Assembly: GCA_037447655.1 (NCBI GenBank)
Contig: JBBHKE010003201.1
Span: forward strand, 62,001-126,000
Source: Zygnema cylindricum
Taxonomy: Eukaryota > Streptophyta > Zygnematophyceae > Zygnematales > Zygnemataceae
DNA length: 64,000 nt
Reading direction: 5' to 3'
Part shown: one piece after another, positions 41,708 through 52,033 of the stretch
How positions within the stretch are numbered: position 1 is the stretch's first letter
How the letters are laid out: every line of letters starts with the position of its first letter
The notes under the pieces: model-generated
What the model was told of the DNA's origin: nothing
Database searches by the model: none
What the model saw: the letters and a program-made list of their open reading frames with translations, nothing else
Translations under genes and position numbers: made by a program

Positions 41708-43280
41708 AATGTAAACTGAGTGGCAGGATGTTTGCTTTTTCTTTTTTTGTTGCGCTTTTTCATTTTCTTTCCATTTACCTCGTTGTGTATGCATTATGAT
41801 GGAGGTAGGCGGTAATGGGTCACACATTGGACTATTGCTGTTCCTGTTCTGTTGTTTTGTTGCTTATTTTTGGATGTGGGAAATATTGTTTAAGGTGATG
41901 TGTTTCATATGCAAATCACCTCAACATCTCAATATACATGCAGTATGTATGTTCTAAACCACACTGGAGCCATTGAACCACGTGGCCAAAAAAGGCATAG
42001 TAGTGTTATGCTCAAAAGAATATTGTTGTGTCTGTTTGATATGGTTTGCATTATATCATTGCATATTTCAAACCTTTTCGTCGTCCATAGTGAAGATTGC
42101 ATGGGAATCTGCGATACTCAACAAGACTTAAAGTACTACAAAAAATCTGACGTCAATGTTTCCCCAAACATTTTAGGGAGTGACCTGCAAAACTAGCTAA
42201 AAACGTTTTACCCGTGCTTACCTAAAAGCATTTATCGGTGTTTTCGGATCTAAACATTGATTCCACCAAGGTGTAAAAACTGCTGACTCGTACAAGCGAA
42301 AGTCTTTTGAAAATAGACAGCCATTTTAGTGGCCAGTTTGTGGTCGTTTGCATCCTTATTTCGGGACTGGCAGAGTTGACCCTTTTCCTTGATTGACTAT
42401 GCACCCTGGAAAAATTAGTATGGTCTTTGCATTGTGGACCACTTCATTCCGTATTAACATTTTTTCTTCGCGTTGCGATGCTGGCCAACCCATGCGGGCA
42501 GGAACCCACCAAGTTACAAACAGTAACATGTAGAAGCTTTACGTATCGTTGAATTGTCAGATTAACAAGGCTTCACAATTTTTTCTTTTGTACTTCCGCG
42601 AGTTCACATCGGGTGCCAGTAACATCCCCTGCTGGTGTGAGGGTGTGTACAGCCACAGATCAAACAAAATGACATTGGTTCCCTTTAGGTTTTCAATTTT
42701 TCATATCGCTTGGACCGCATCACCATGCAACTGTTGTCTACATGCGGAAGACGCCAAGACCAGTGAACGTTGGCAGTCCTTCGGTATGGCGAGGCAACGT
42801 GTACCATACAATTTGACGATGCGATGCCCTGCGATAGCCATGTCGGCCTGCTATACTCGTTTACGGTACGGTATGGTACGGTAGTTTTATGCAATTTTAC
42901 AGGAAAGCTTTCCCATTTTGCCTTTCGCTTCCAGGCGGCAAAAAAATATATTTTACTCATATTTTAGTATCCGCAGACTCGCGGAAAAGACCGAAAGAGC
43001 AAGGGCGCCTATATTTAATGGCCCGCGTTGCCAGGCAATTACTGGGTGGAGTGACGAACACCATAAATAAAAAATTCTTCAGCAAATTGTAACTTGCGAC
43101 ACAATCTCCCACGTCAGCTACATCTCATCGGGCATTGGCTGCGTCGTCATTATACCCATCGCTTCACAGCATAGATATCCCGTGCGCATAATACGCACGA
43201 AACAAACGCGTGAATACTACACACGATACGCATTTAACGATGATGAAAATGTAATAAAATGCGTACCAGACTACGTACCT
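41708..43280. other. Region downstream of DPH2, no gene recognised
   Basis: Probably the DPH2 3' UTR followed by intergenic DNA. Small ORFs lack family motifs. A TACGGTACGG-type simple stretch lies at about 42864-42882. Confidence 0.45.
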
Positions 43281-43289
43281 GTACATTTT

Positions 43290-43660
43290 TGTACATTTGC
43301 GTACTGTCTTCGTACATTTCAGTACTTTTAGGGTTATTAAGGGGGGGTTGAGGAATTTTAGGGTACATTCTCGTGCATTCTCATGTATTTCTGTTAAATA
43401 ACCAGCTTTTATTCGTACATTTACGTACAGTGTCCGTATTTTTTCGTACTTTTGACGGTTATTATTTTGAGTTTTTTAGGGTACATTTTCGTACGCTTCC
43501 GTATATTTCAGCAATACGGACTTACATCTTTCGTACATCTACGTACAGCGTCCGTATATTTCATTACTTTTAGGGTTACTGAAGGGGGGATTTTAGGGTG
43601 TTAAGGGTACTTTCCGTGCATTTCGTACATTCCAGTAAATTACAATACAACTGCCTTACA
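43290..43660. repeat. GTAC-rich tandem repeat, about 117-bp unit, three copies
   Basis: The block CGTACATTTRCGTACNGT...CAGTACTTTTAGGGTTATT starts near 43293, 43409 and 43527 with moderate divergence. It contains TTTAGGGT-like words but is not a telomeric array. Confidence 0.7.
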
Positions 43661-43693
43661 TTATCCGTACTCTTTGGTTTTTTAGGAATTGGA

Positions 43694-44740
43694 TGCAATT
43701 CTGTGTCCTCCATTGGATCACAGAATACAGGAAGCCTCTAGATAGTATTTAACTAACCCACTTTAAGCCACAACCACTGCTGCCCAAGAAGGCAAACTGA
43801 CAATTTGACTGCACCCCTGTGTAGCCTGGACTCCCCTGAGTCCGTAGAAAAAGGAATCACTGAAAACGGCCAACCAGGCGATAAGTTATAGGGTGGCAAA
43901 GATGCCAATTTATACAAACTCTCTGAGAGAGAGGACTATCTACCTAAATTTTCCTAAGTCCTAGTTTTTTCCTAATTCCCTCTCACAGCTCCTATCTACT
44001 GCCTGTACGAACCAATCACAAAACTGTATAGTACTAGAAAGTACTACTGCCGATGTACTTTCTGTACGGCCTCTGTACGACAAGGCCATTAGTGGACGCG
44101 TGTATACTTTCCACTCATCCGTACGTTCCTCGGAATTCCCGCGACCGAATGATGTCTCCCCACGTGGCGCCAGGTGATGCCACGTCACTAAATGCCAAAG
44201 TGACCACTCCGGGATTTCGGCGATGATGTGCGCCGTTGGATTATATGCGAAACGTAATCTTGGCCGGAATAAATACTTGCGCGATATTTGTTCCGATGTA
44301 GAAATAAAATGCGTGGTATCCGTTTTGAATTAGCGTCGTACGACGTACTTTATAAAACTGTATATATGTACGCCGTAAACAGTTTTAGTTAAATGAACTT
44401 TATCCTTTCGAACTAAATATATATCTATCACATACCATAACACTTAGCATTGGTCCTAGTCTATTAGGATAAAGCTGACCGCAACCGGTCGATTTGACGA
44501 ACCGCAGGTACCGGGATCAAATCTCTGGTCCGTCAAGTATATTTTCAGTGAAAAATAAAAATAGCTGTCTGTTGAACTAAGGCAGCCATGGATCAACCTC
44601 TCTCTCTTTCCTTCAGTGACTACAACAAGTATGGGGGCTAGAGAGCGGAGGTGGAGGCAGGCTGTCCGTCCTTTTCTTTTTCCTTTTATAAAACCATATT
44701 TAAACCTAGAAAATACTCTAGAAATCTATAAATTTCAACA
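43694..44740 (-). repeat. E2 3' LTR
   Basis: TG...CA ends. It has a G-box CACGTGGC (44161-44168) and a second ACGT core CCACGTCA (44180-44187), a TATAAAT-like word near the inferred start side of R, and the tRNA-like antisense module at 44450-44535. Confidence 0.95.
44450..44535 (+). other. tRNA-like module antisense to the LTR (E2 3' LTR)
   Basis: On the plus strand TAGTCTATTAGGATA resembles a tRNA A-box/D-arm, followed by a GACCG-CAAC-CGGTC hairpin and, 56 bases after the A-box start, GGGATCAAATC resembling a B-box. The acceptor stem does not pair, so this is not a functional tRNA gene. The counterpart in E4 reads TGATCGAATCCCGGG, nearer to a canonical T-arm. Confidence 0.5.
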
Positions 44741-44753
44741 CTCCCCTTATTTT
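44741..44753 (-). other. E2 polypurine tract
   Basis: The minus strand reads AAAATAAGGGGAG immediately before the 3' LTR, the expected site of plus-strand priming. It starts right after the RNase H stop codon. Confidence 0.85.
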
Positions 44754-46274
44754 CTAGTCTAATTTTAATTTTTCTTTCAACCCGCATTTTTCCCGACAAT
44801 ATTTTAGTTTAGGAGAGGGCACAGGTTTGGTCATCATGTCAGCCACCATTTCTTCATCAGGTCTATACACAAGATTTAGAATTTTATTTTCAACTTTTTC
44901 TCTTACGAAGCTTAATCTTATGTCCATATGTTTTGCTTTGAAATGGTGTTTTGGATTGGCTGCAATTGCAATTGCAGCTTGGTTATCGCAAAAGATTTCA
45001 TGCACTCCCTCCTTCATAAATCCCAGTTCTTGTAATAATGATTTCACCCACATTAGTTCTTTTACAGCAGAACACGACGCCATATACTCAGCCTCCATAG
45101 TAGACTGAGCAACCACCTTTTGTTGCTTACTGCTCCAACAGCAAGCACCTTCCCCCACATACAAAACATATCCAGAAGTGCATCTTCTCATAGGTGCATC
45201 CCCATAACTGGCGTCACTCCAAGTGGTGATATCAGTATGCTCCCCTCCCAAATGCAACCATAACTCTCTAGTTCCCACCAGATATCTCATGACTCTCTTC
45301 GCTGCCTCCCAATCTCTCTTCCTAGGATCATTAAGACTCCTACTGAGTACTCCAACTGCTGCCGCTATGTCCGGCCTGGTACAGTTCATAAAATAGATTA
45401 AGCTTCCTACGACCTGTCTATAAGGAATAGACTTCATGAACTCTCTCTCCTCTAGACTCATCTGATCGTCTAAGATCATCACTCCTCCTTCTACACTCCC
45501 ATCACTTACTTTTTTCAAGTCCATGGGAGTGGTACAACTGTTAGCATTTTCCATCTGGAATTTCTCAAGCATATTACCTATTGCTTCTTTCTGAGTAAGT
45601 CTGATAATCTTCTTCCCTCTATCTCTCTCCATTTGGATCCCCAAAATATATTTTGCCTCCCCTAAATCCTTCATATCAAATCTGCCCCTAAGATCTTTCT
45701 TTAGCCTATTGATATTATCTAAAGACTTACTTAACACAAGCAGATCATCCACATAAATTGCAATAAAAATGACACCATTCTCATCTTCAAACATATAGAT
45801 AGAATGGTCAGAGCTGATCCGGATGTATCCCAGATCGGTGAGAAACTCATCTAGTTTCTTGTTCCACTGTCGCGGAGCCTGTTTTAGTCCATATAAGGAC
45901 TTTATGAGCCTGCACACTTTGCCCTCTTCTCCTTCTTCCACAAACCCCTCGGGTTGCCTCATAAAAATTTCTTCCTCTAACTCACCATTAAGAAAAGCAG
46001 TCTTAATATCCATCTGGTGAATTTCCATGTCTTCCGCTGCGGCCAGACTGAGGAGAATCCTTACCGATGGGAACCGAACAACTGGAGCAAAGGTCTCCTC
46101 ATAGTCAATCCCCTCTTTTTGGGTGAACCCCTTTGCTACCAATCGAGCCTTATACCTCTCAATTGTATTATCTGGGTTCAGTTTTAGTTTAAATACCCAT
46201 TTACATCCAATAGGTTTTCTGTCTGGAGGGCAATCCGCTAGTTCCCAAGTATTTGCTTCCATGATAGAAGCCAT
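44754..46274 (-). CDS. E2 reverse transcriptase-RNase H
   Basis: 506 codons in the same frame as the upstream ORF, separated by a single TAG. Copia RT motifs in order: CKWVFKLKLNPD (residues 24-35), ARLVAKGFTQ, QMDIKTAFLNG (87-97), YGLKQAPRQW, and the catalytic YVDD (174-177). RNase H has SDASYGD, QSTMEAEYMA and CDNQAAI, with the usual acidic residues kept. It ends at TAG 44754-44756, abutting the polypurine tract. It would copy element RNA into DNA in the cytoplasmic particle. It is intact apart from its separation from gag-integrase. Confidence 0.95.
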   Translation of the reverse strand: MASIMEANTWELADCPPDRKPIGCKWVFKLKLNPDNTIERYKARLVAKGFTQKEGIDYEETFAPVVRFPSVRILLSLAAAEDMEIHQMDIKTAFLNGELEEEIFMRQPEGFVEEGEEGKVCRLIKSLYGLKQAPRQWNKKLDEFLTDLGYIRISSDHSIYMFEDENGVIFIAIYVDDLLVLSKSLDNINRLKKDLRGRFDMKDLGEAKYILGIQMERDRGKKIIRLTQKEAIGNMLEKFQMENANSCTTPMDLKKVSDGSVEGGVMILDDQMSLEEREFMKSIPYRQVVGSLIYFMNCTRPDIAAAVGVLSRSLNDPRKRDWEAAKRVMRYLVGTRELWLHLGGEHTDITTWSDASYGDAPMRRCTSGYVLYVGEGACCWSSKQQKVVAQSTMEAEYMASCSAVKELMWVKSLLQELGFMKEGVHEIFCDNQAAIAIAANPKHHFKAKHMDIRLSFVREKVENKILNLVYRPDEEMVADMMTKPVPSPKLKYCREKCGLKEKLKLD

Positions 46275-49103
46275 CTAATCATTTATGGCTCTAATCCATC
46301 TTTCTTTCTCTGGACTATTCACTGCCTCTAAGTAAGACTGAGGCTCATCTGGGTGAGATAGCTTAGTTACCTTATGGGCAGCTTGTTTTTCCTGTATCCT
46401 TTTGCTGCTCCTCCTTCCTCCCTCAAACTCCGAAGCTGGAATGGATGGAAGTCTTGGATTTCTTCTCACTATCTCATCGGCTCCCCTGTCCATAAAAACC
46501 GTATCTTGTCCCGCTTCTTCCATCTCCTCGAAGTCCATAGGAGTATGTGAGGTTTCCGGTGAGTCTCCTGTATCTTCGATCTCCCCTGAATCTGTAATCA
46601 CAGTTTCACTCATGTCTTTTTCGGGAACGACTGAGTTCTCCTCACTTTCGGACTCAAATCTGATCCTTATCTTCTTTGTATATTTGAAGGGGTCAAATGA
46701 CTTCCCTTCATCCATGACAACTAAGTGTTTGACCAGAATGATATCTTTCTTTGCTAAGTCATAGACTCTATATCCCTTAACATCCTCATCATATCCCACA
46801 AAGTATCCAGGTTTTCCCTTAGCATCTAGTTTCCAGTTTTTCCTATCCGTGTCAAGACAGTAAACTTGGCTACCAAATACTTTAAGGTGTGAGATATCTG
46901 GTTTCCTTCCAACCCATCTCTCATAAGGTGTCACTCCCTTTACAGCTGAGGTAAGGACTCTATTTTTAATATAGTTGGCACAGTTCATTGCCTCTGCCCA
47001 AAATCTCTTTCCTATTTTCTTGTCTGCCAACATACTACATGCACTATCTCCTAGTGTTCGATTCAACCTCTCAGCTACCCCATTTTGTTCCGGGTTATAT
47101 GGTACAGTTTTCTGGTGTTGCACTCCCTCATCTCTCAGATATTCCTCAAACTGGTTAGAGGTATATTCCCCCCCATTATCACTCCTTATCCTCTTAATAA
47201 GGGTTTCATGCAACTTCTCACTCCAAGCTTTATATTCTTTGAAGTAAGTGGATGCTTCAGACTTATTTTTCAGAAAGTAGACTCTAGAGTATCTAGACCA
47301 ATCATCAGTTATTGTCATCATAAACCTCTTTCCTCCAACCGAAGATACTTTTGCAGGTCCCCAAATATCTGTGTGGACCAAATCTAACACTTTCTCACCT
47401 CTATATGTGGCGGCTTTGGGAAAGGGAAGTCTGTGAGCCTTACCTTGAGCACAACCACTACAATCATCCATTATTTCATTATCCCCAAACTGAATGCCAT
47501 CTACTACCCCAAGCTTTTTCATTTCCCTTAACCTATCAAAATGCACATGCCCCAAACGCTTATGCCAAATCATCACCTTAGGAACACCAACATAGTAAGC
47601 ATTCTTCTTTTCATTACTCAAGTTAAGCCTAAACATTCCTTGGCTACCTTTATCTGCTGTGAAGTAAACTTCATTCCCATACTTAGCTGTAAAGACTCCC
47701 TTCCTGGTGAAGGTATCAAACTCTTTGTCATCTAACACAAACGTAGAGACAAGATTTTTACTCAACTGAGGAATGTAAAGTACATCTGAGAATGTAAGTA
47801 TAGAGGTCTTACCCTCCACTAAGACTTTCAGATCTACTGATCCCACTAGATCTGTAGTAACCACTCTCCCATCCCCATACTCTATCTCTACAGTAGGAAT
47901 CTTTCGTAGCTTAGTGAAGAGTTCTTTATCACGGCACATATGCATGGATGCACCTGAGTCGATGATCCATCCTTCCTGTGGAGCTTCCCGAATTGCTCCA
48001 AGGGCACACTTCTGCCTCCGAGGGATCTCCTTCTCCTCCAGACTCTCGTCAAGAAGAAGCTCCCCATCCTCCTCAGATGACTCATCCTCGATTTCTCCTG
48101 ACACTTTTGTAACCACAAGTGCCTTTTTCTTCCCTTCGGAAGAACCCCCTCCACGGTTTTCTTGGAGCCTCAGCTCTGACAACTTGACACAATCTGCAAT
48201 AAAGTGTCCCGGCTTTTTGCAATAATGACAAAGACCCTTTGGGGGCCTCTGTCCCCCAGAATTATCTCTTTCCCCTCTATAAGGTTTCTTCGGATCCTTC
48301 CCCCATCGGTCCCCTCCTGCTGCTAGAGCTTGAATGCTCTTTCCTCCTCTCCTAATCTCCATTGTGTTTTCCTGCACAAGTATCATCCTGACTACTGTGT
48401 TCCATTTCCATGAACTATCAGGCATTCCTTGTACTCGGTACACTATGTTTTCGAACTCATCTGGTAATTTCATGATAAGGGTGTTAACTTTCATTTTCAT
48501 TGTACCTGTCCACCCGGCACTTTCCATTTCCATATACAAACAAGAAAGATCATTACAGTAATCTAACATCTTTCCTCCTTTGTAAGTGTAACTCAATAGC
48601 TTTTGCTCAGCCAACTGGAGCTCCTGAATAGTTCCAGCTCTATAAATCTCCACCAAACTCTCCCACAATTCCTCTGCCTTGTAAATGTGAAGATGAGGAG
48701 TGGCCAAACCTTGAGTGAGGTGCCTCAAAATGAAGTTCTTGGCAGCCATGTTTACATCCTCCCACATTTGAGTATCGTTCTCCACGGTCTTCACAATTGC
48801 CGCTCCCGATACTGTGGCAATAGGAGTAAGGGGTGTCTCCTTCCCTTTCCCCTTTTCAGACACACTGCTGTCCCCATCATCTGCCTCCTCCGCCGAGGCA
48901 GCCGTTGTTGCAGGAAACCTTACTCCCCCAAATCCTGGTGGAGTTCCTGAAGGTGGACGTTTCACTTGTCCATTGACGATACCCCAGTATCGTTTTTCAC
49001 ACAAAGCTCCCATCATCATGGCTTCCCAATAGATGAACCCAGATCCATTGAAGGTGGGCACCCTAGAGGGTGGGCCCATAACCTGCAATTCTGTGTCCTC
49101 CAT
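46275..49103 (-). CDS. E2 gag-protease-integrase ORF ending in nonsense codon
   Basis: 942 codons. The ATG (49101-49103) lies 20 bases inside the 5' LTR, and the frame runs through the PBS, which encodes VMGPP. Domains: gag (1-290), CCHC knuckle CHYCKKPGHFIADC (292-305), acidic linker, protease DSG (382-384), integrase zinc finger H514, H519, C548, C551, integrase core D579, D642, E678 (D,D-35-E), then a C-terminal linker. All catalytic residues are present. The ORF ends at TAG 46275-46277; sister copies E3 and E4 have GAG at that codon, so it is a point nonsense mutation or, less likely, a programmed readthrough site. Confidence 0.95.
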   Translation of the reverse strand: MEDTELQVMGPPSRVPTFNGSGFIYWEAMMMGALCEKRYWGIVNGQVKRPPSGTPPGFGGVRFPATTAASAEEADDGDSSVSEKGKGKETPLTPIATVSGAAIVKTVENDTQMWEDVNMAAKNFILRHLTQGLATPHLHIYKAEELWESLVEIYRAGTIQELQLAEQKLLSYTYKGGKMLDYCNDLSCLYMEMESAGWTGTMKMKVNTLIMKLPDEFENIVYRVQGMPDSSWKWNTVVRMILVQENTMEIRRGGKSIQALAAGGDRWGKDPKKPYRGERDNSGGQRPPKGLCHYCKKPGHFIADCVKLSELRLQENRGGGSSEGKKKALVVTKVSGEIEDESSEEDGELLLDESLEEKEIPRRQKCALGAIREAPQEGWIIDSGASMHMCRDKELFTKLRKIPTVEIEYGDGRVVTTDLVGSVDLKVLVEGKTSILTFSDVLYIPQLSKNLVSTFVLDDKEFDTFTRKGVFTAKYGNEVYFTADKGSQGMFRLNLSNEKKNAYYVGVPKVMIWHKRLGHVHFDRLREMKKLGVVDGIQFGDNEIMDDCSGCAQGKAHRLPFPKAATYRGEKVLDLVHTDIWGPAKVSSVGGKRFMMTITDDWSRYSRVYFLKNKSEASTYFKEYKAWSEKLHETLIKRIRSDNGGEYTSNQFEEYLRDEGVQHQKTVPYNPEQNGVAERLNRTLGDSACSMLADKKIGKRFWAEAMNCANYIKNRVLTSAVKGVTPYERWVGRKPDISHLKVFGSQVYCLDTDRKNWKLDAKGKPGYFVGYDEDVKGYRVYDLAKKDIILVKHLVVMDEGKSFDPFKYTKKIRIRFESESEENSVVPEKDMSETVITDSGEIEDTGDSPETSHTPMDFEEMEEAGQDTVFMDRGADEIVRRNPRLPSIPASEFEGGRRSSKRIQEKQAAHKVTKLSHPDEPQSYLEAVNSPEKERWIRAIND
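49069..49083 (-). other. E2 primer-binding site, complementary to initiator tRNA-Met anticodon arm
   Basis: The minus strand reads GGTTATGGGCCCACC directly after the LTR CA end. As I recall the plant initiator tRNA-Met, its anticodon arm contains GGUGGGCCCAUAACC, a 15-base exact complement. The tRNA 3'-end type TGGTATCAGAGC, usual in plant copia, is absent. Drosophila copia is the known model of such half-tRNA priming. Confidence 0.85.
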
Positions 49104-50130
49104 TGGATCACAGAATACAGGAAGCCTCTAGATAGTATTTAACTAACCCACTTTAAGCCACAACCACTGGTGCCCAAGAAGGCAAACTGACAATTTGACT
49201 GCACCCCTGTGTAGCCTGGACTCCCCTGAGTCCGTAGAAAAAGGAATCATTGAAAACGGCCAACCAGGCGATAAGTTATAGGGTGGCAAAGATGCCAATT
49301 TATACAAACTCTCTGAGAGAGAGGACTATCTACCTAAATTTTCCTAAGTCCTAGTTTTTTCCTAATTCCCTCTCACAGCTCCTATCTACTGCCTGTACGA
49401 ACCAATCACAAAACTGTATAGTACTAGAAAGTACTACTGCCGATGTACTTTCTGTACGGCCTCTGTACGACAAGGCCATTAGTGGACGCGTGTATACTTT
49501 CCACTCATCCGTACGTTCCTCGGAATTCCCGTGACCGAATGATGTCTCCCCACGTGGCGCCAGGTGATGCCACGTCACTAAATGCCAAAGTGACCACTCC
49601 GGGATTTCGGCGATGATGTGCGCCGTTGGATTATATGCGAAACGTAATCTTGGCCGGAATAAATACTTGCGCGATATTTGTTCCGATGTAGAAATAAAAT
49701 GCGTGGTATCCGTTTTGAATTAGCGTCGTACGACGTACTTTATAAAACTGTATATATGTACGCCGTAAACAGTTTTAGTTAAATGAACTTTATCCTTTCG
49801 AACTAAATATATATCTATCACATACCATAGCACTTAGCATTGGTCCTAGTCTATTAGGATAAAGCTGACCGCTACCGGTCGATTTGACGAACCGCAGGTA
49901 CCGGGATCAAATCTCTGGTCCGTCAAGTATATTTTCAGTGAAAAATAAAAATAGCTGTCTGTTGAACTAAGGCAGCCATGGATCAACCTCTCTCTCTTTC
50001 CTTCAGTGACTACAACAAGTATGGGGGCTAGAGAGCGGAGGTGGAGGCAGGCTGTCCGTCCTTTTCTTTTTCCTTTTATAAAACCATATTTAAACCTAGA
50101 AAATACTCTAGAAATCTATAAATTTCAACA
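49084..50130 (-). repeat. E2 5' LTR
   Basis: Same length as the 3' LTR, with five substitutions seen. It carries the gag ATG at 49101-49103, the G-box CACGTGGC (49551-49558) and the antisense tRNA-like module (49840-49927). Confidence 0.95.
49840..49927 (+). other. tRNA-like module antisense to the LTR (E2 5' LTR)
   Basis: Same as 44450-44535, with one base changed in the hairpin loop (CTAC for CAAC). Confidence 0.5.
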
Positions 50131-50276
50131 TTGGACAACTTTTCAAACCACGCTTTATTATTATTTATTTCTGAGTTTCTGACGCCAATTTCAAAGAAAC
50201 TATTATTATATTTAATTATTATTATATAAGAAACTATTATTGGATTCTAGGATTCACGCTTATCTCAAAACCCTAA

Positions 50277-51042
50277 GGGTATGTCCCCATGTGCATAAGT
50301 AAGAGTTTTATTTTGTCATTTTCTTGTAAAACTTAGCGTCGTACTGCCTAAGTTGCAACCGTACGAAGAAACCACAAATTTGTATAGTACAATTTGCGTC
50401 ATCCTCGAATTTAAGATGTATGAAAAATTGTCGTCTTGTGTTTTTCGACCCACTTCCACGACAAAAAACGTCATCTTCAACCTTACGCTTAAAACACGTG
50501 CGCAATGTGTTTTAAAACTAGGTATTTTCGATAAACAAATAGGAACATGTATTCGCACGTGCCGTAATTTTCGAAAATTTTCATACGATTTCCAAGGACA
50601 AAGAAAAGTACAGAATTCGCTATGTTTTGTCCGTTTGCATTCAAATACGACGAAGAAAAGTACACGATTTGTTTGAATTTGTCCGTTTTCGTCCAGTACG
50701 GATTTCTTTTTTGCAAGGGTCTTCAAATTTCAATGCCATTTCACTTCGACCGGATAGGAGACGTAAAGGCAAAGCGCCTCATCTTCAACCGTGAAACGGC
50801 ACTGGCTGGAAGGCGGTACGTCTACAATGTCACGGTAAGACATGCGGCGTCACAAGCAGTTCCAAAAAAAAACGTGCAACCACAAATTGTAGACGTTGAC
50901 AACCGCGACGTATACAATCGTCACAAGCGTAAGTTATAATTTCGTCCTTACAGACATAGGGACACTTGAAAATCGGGTCCGGCGGATCCGCACTAAAATA
51001 CAAAGTAAGTTCGCTAAGTTACAAGTACATGGGGACATACCC
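50277..51042. mobile_element. Tourist-like (PIF/Harbinger) MITE, copy 2
   Basis: Termini GGGTATGTCCCCATGT and its reverse complement, flanked by TAA on both sides (50274-50276 and 51043-51045). 766 bp; internal sequence matches 25346-26043. The many overlapping ORFs are not conserved between the two copies. Confidence 0.85.
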
Positions 51043-51104
51043 TAAGCCATAAATCAAAAAGAGGCATTTTTATGGTAGGCCTTTGGTCGGCGCCTTTATC
51101 GTAA

Positions 51105-51353
51105 GTTGTGTTTTGGGCTTTTCATGTGATCTTCTTATATCGCTCCTTTGATCAACGACCGTCCGATCGTCCAAATCTGACGGTGTAAATAAATTTTTTT
51201 GGTCCAAATGTTTTGATTAGTCTGATTTTTGGTCCGAATGTTTTAATTGGTCCGAATAGGTCCGAATACAATATAGGTCTTAAGGTCATATTGTATGTTT
51301 TGCATACAATAGGCATATTGTATGGGCCTACTTTCACCTACTTTTGAACTATG
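51105..51353. mobile_element. Relative of the 24.4-25.0 kb foldback element
   Basis: Shares TTTTCATGTGATCTTCTTA, CGACCGTCCGATCGTCCAAAT, the GGTCTTAAGGTCATATTGTA block and the terminus CCTACTTTTGAACTATG with 24670-24975. The left end is not clear. Confidence 0.65.
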
Positions 51354-52033
51354 CCCTAAGCGCGGAATTCCAATACGGACAAAAATAGTAAACTACTAAT
51401 CTGTTTCGCTGTCAGACCCTACAGTTGCCCGTTTGTCTCATCTGATCATTACTGTACTTTTGGACACTTTCGCAACACGTGTCTATAGGAAACGAAATAT
51501 TGAAAAGTTAGCTTTAGTAAGTCTTAGAAATTTGAGTCTAGGAATTAGAATATTATAGGAATACCAACTATTCAATATTGACCAATTTTAGTGTGGAATT
51601 TTTCTAGTATCTACACGAATAGTTATCATTAAGTAAATTAATGTCTAGGGCCGCCAATGAATGTGGACGTGATAAGGATCACCCGGAATTTTAGGGTATA
51701 GATATTGTTTGTGGACAATTTTGGTCCAAAAACTTAGATTTTCGTCAGTAGGTTGTTTGGTGAACCCTGTACATACGTTTTAGATATTTTGAGGATCTTT
51801 ACAGTATTTAATTCAATTAGGAATGATCAGTTTGATACAAAATGTACATTCTACACAGAGTTTAAGGAAATGAAAGCACTAAGTGCCGTTTAAGGTGTTT
51901 TGTGCTCTATTATCTTTGATTTGCTTGTAGTACATGTTTGTTTGGTTGAAAGACCTCTTTCATTTGTAGTTACATATCTAACAGTCTTGACCTAGTGTGA
52001 TAGGTATTCCTCTTTCGGTTTGCTTCCGCTAAC
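51354..52033 (+). other. Leader region upstream of E5 gag, probably E5 LTR
   Basis: No gene. If E5 is organised like E2, its 5' LTR should end at 52185 (CA before the PBS) and much of this stretch would be LTR. No second LTR is available to fix the start. Confidence 0.4.

Larger units (their letters stand above)
43694..50130 (-). mobile_element. Near-intact Ty1/copia retrotransposon E2
   Basis: Bounded by two 1047-bp LTRs and a 5-bp target duplication TTGGA (43689-43693 and 50131-50135). By eye the LTRs differ at 5 positions (about 99.5% identity), so the insertion is recent. On the minus strand: 5' LTR 49084-50130, PBS 49069-49083, gag-protease-integrase 46275-49103, RT-RNase H 44754-46274, polypurine tract 44741-44753, 3' LTR 43694-44740. 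Apart from one TAG (46275-46277) the reading frame is open from gag to RNase H (942 plus 506 codons). Confidence 0.97.

Noticed and set aside
42549-43092. Overlapping ORFs downstream of DPH2
   Set aside because: No domain, both strands open by chance, no splice-consistent structure.
44450-44535. Functional tRNA gene in the LTR
   Set aside because: Acceptor stem does not pair and the anticodon arm is irregular; kept only as tRNA-like module.
46402-48950. Plus-strand ORFs across E2
   Set aside because: Antisense shadows of the gag-pol frame.
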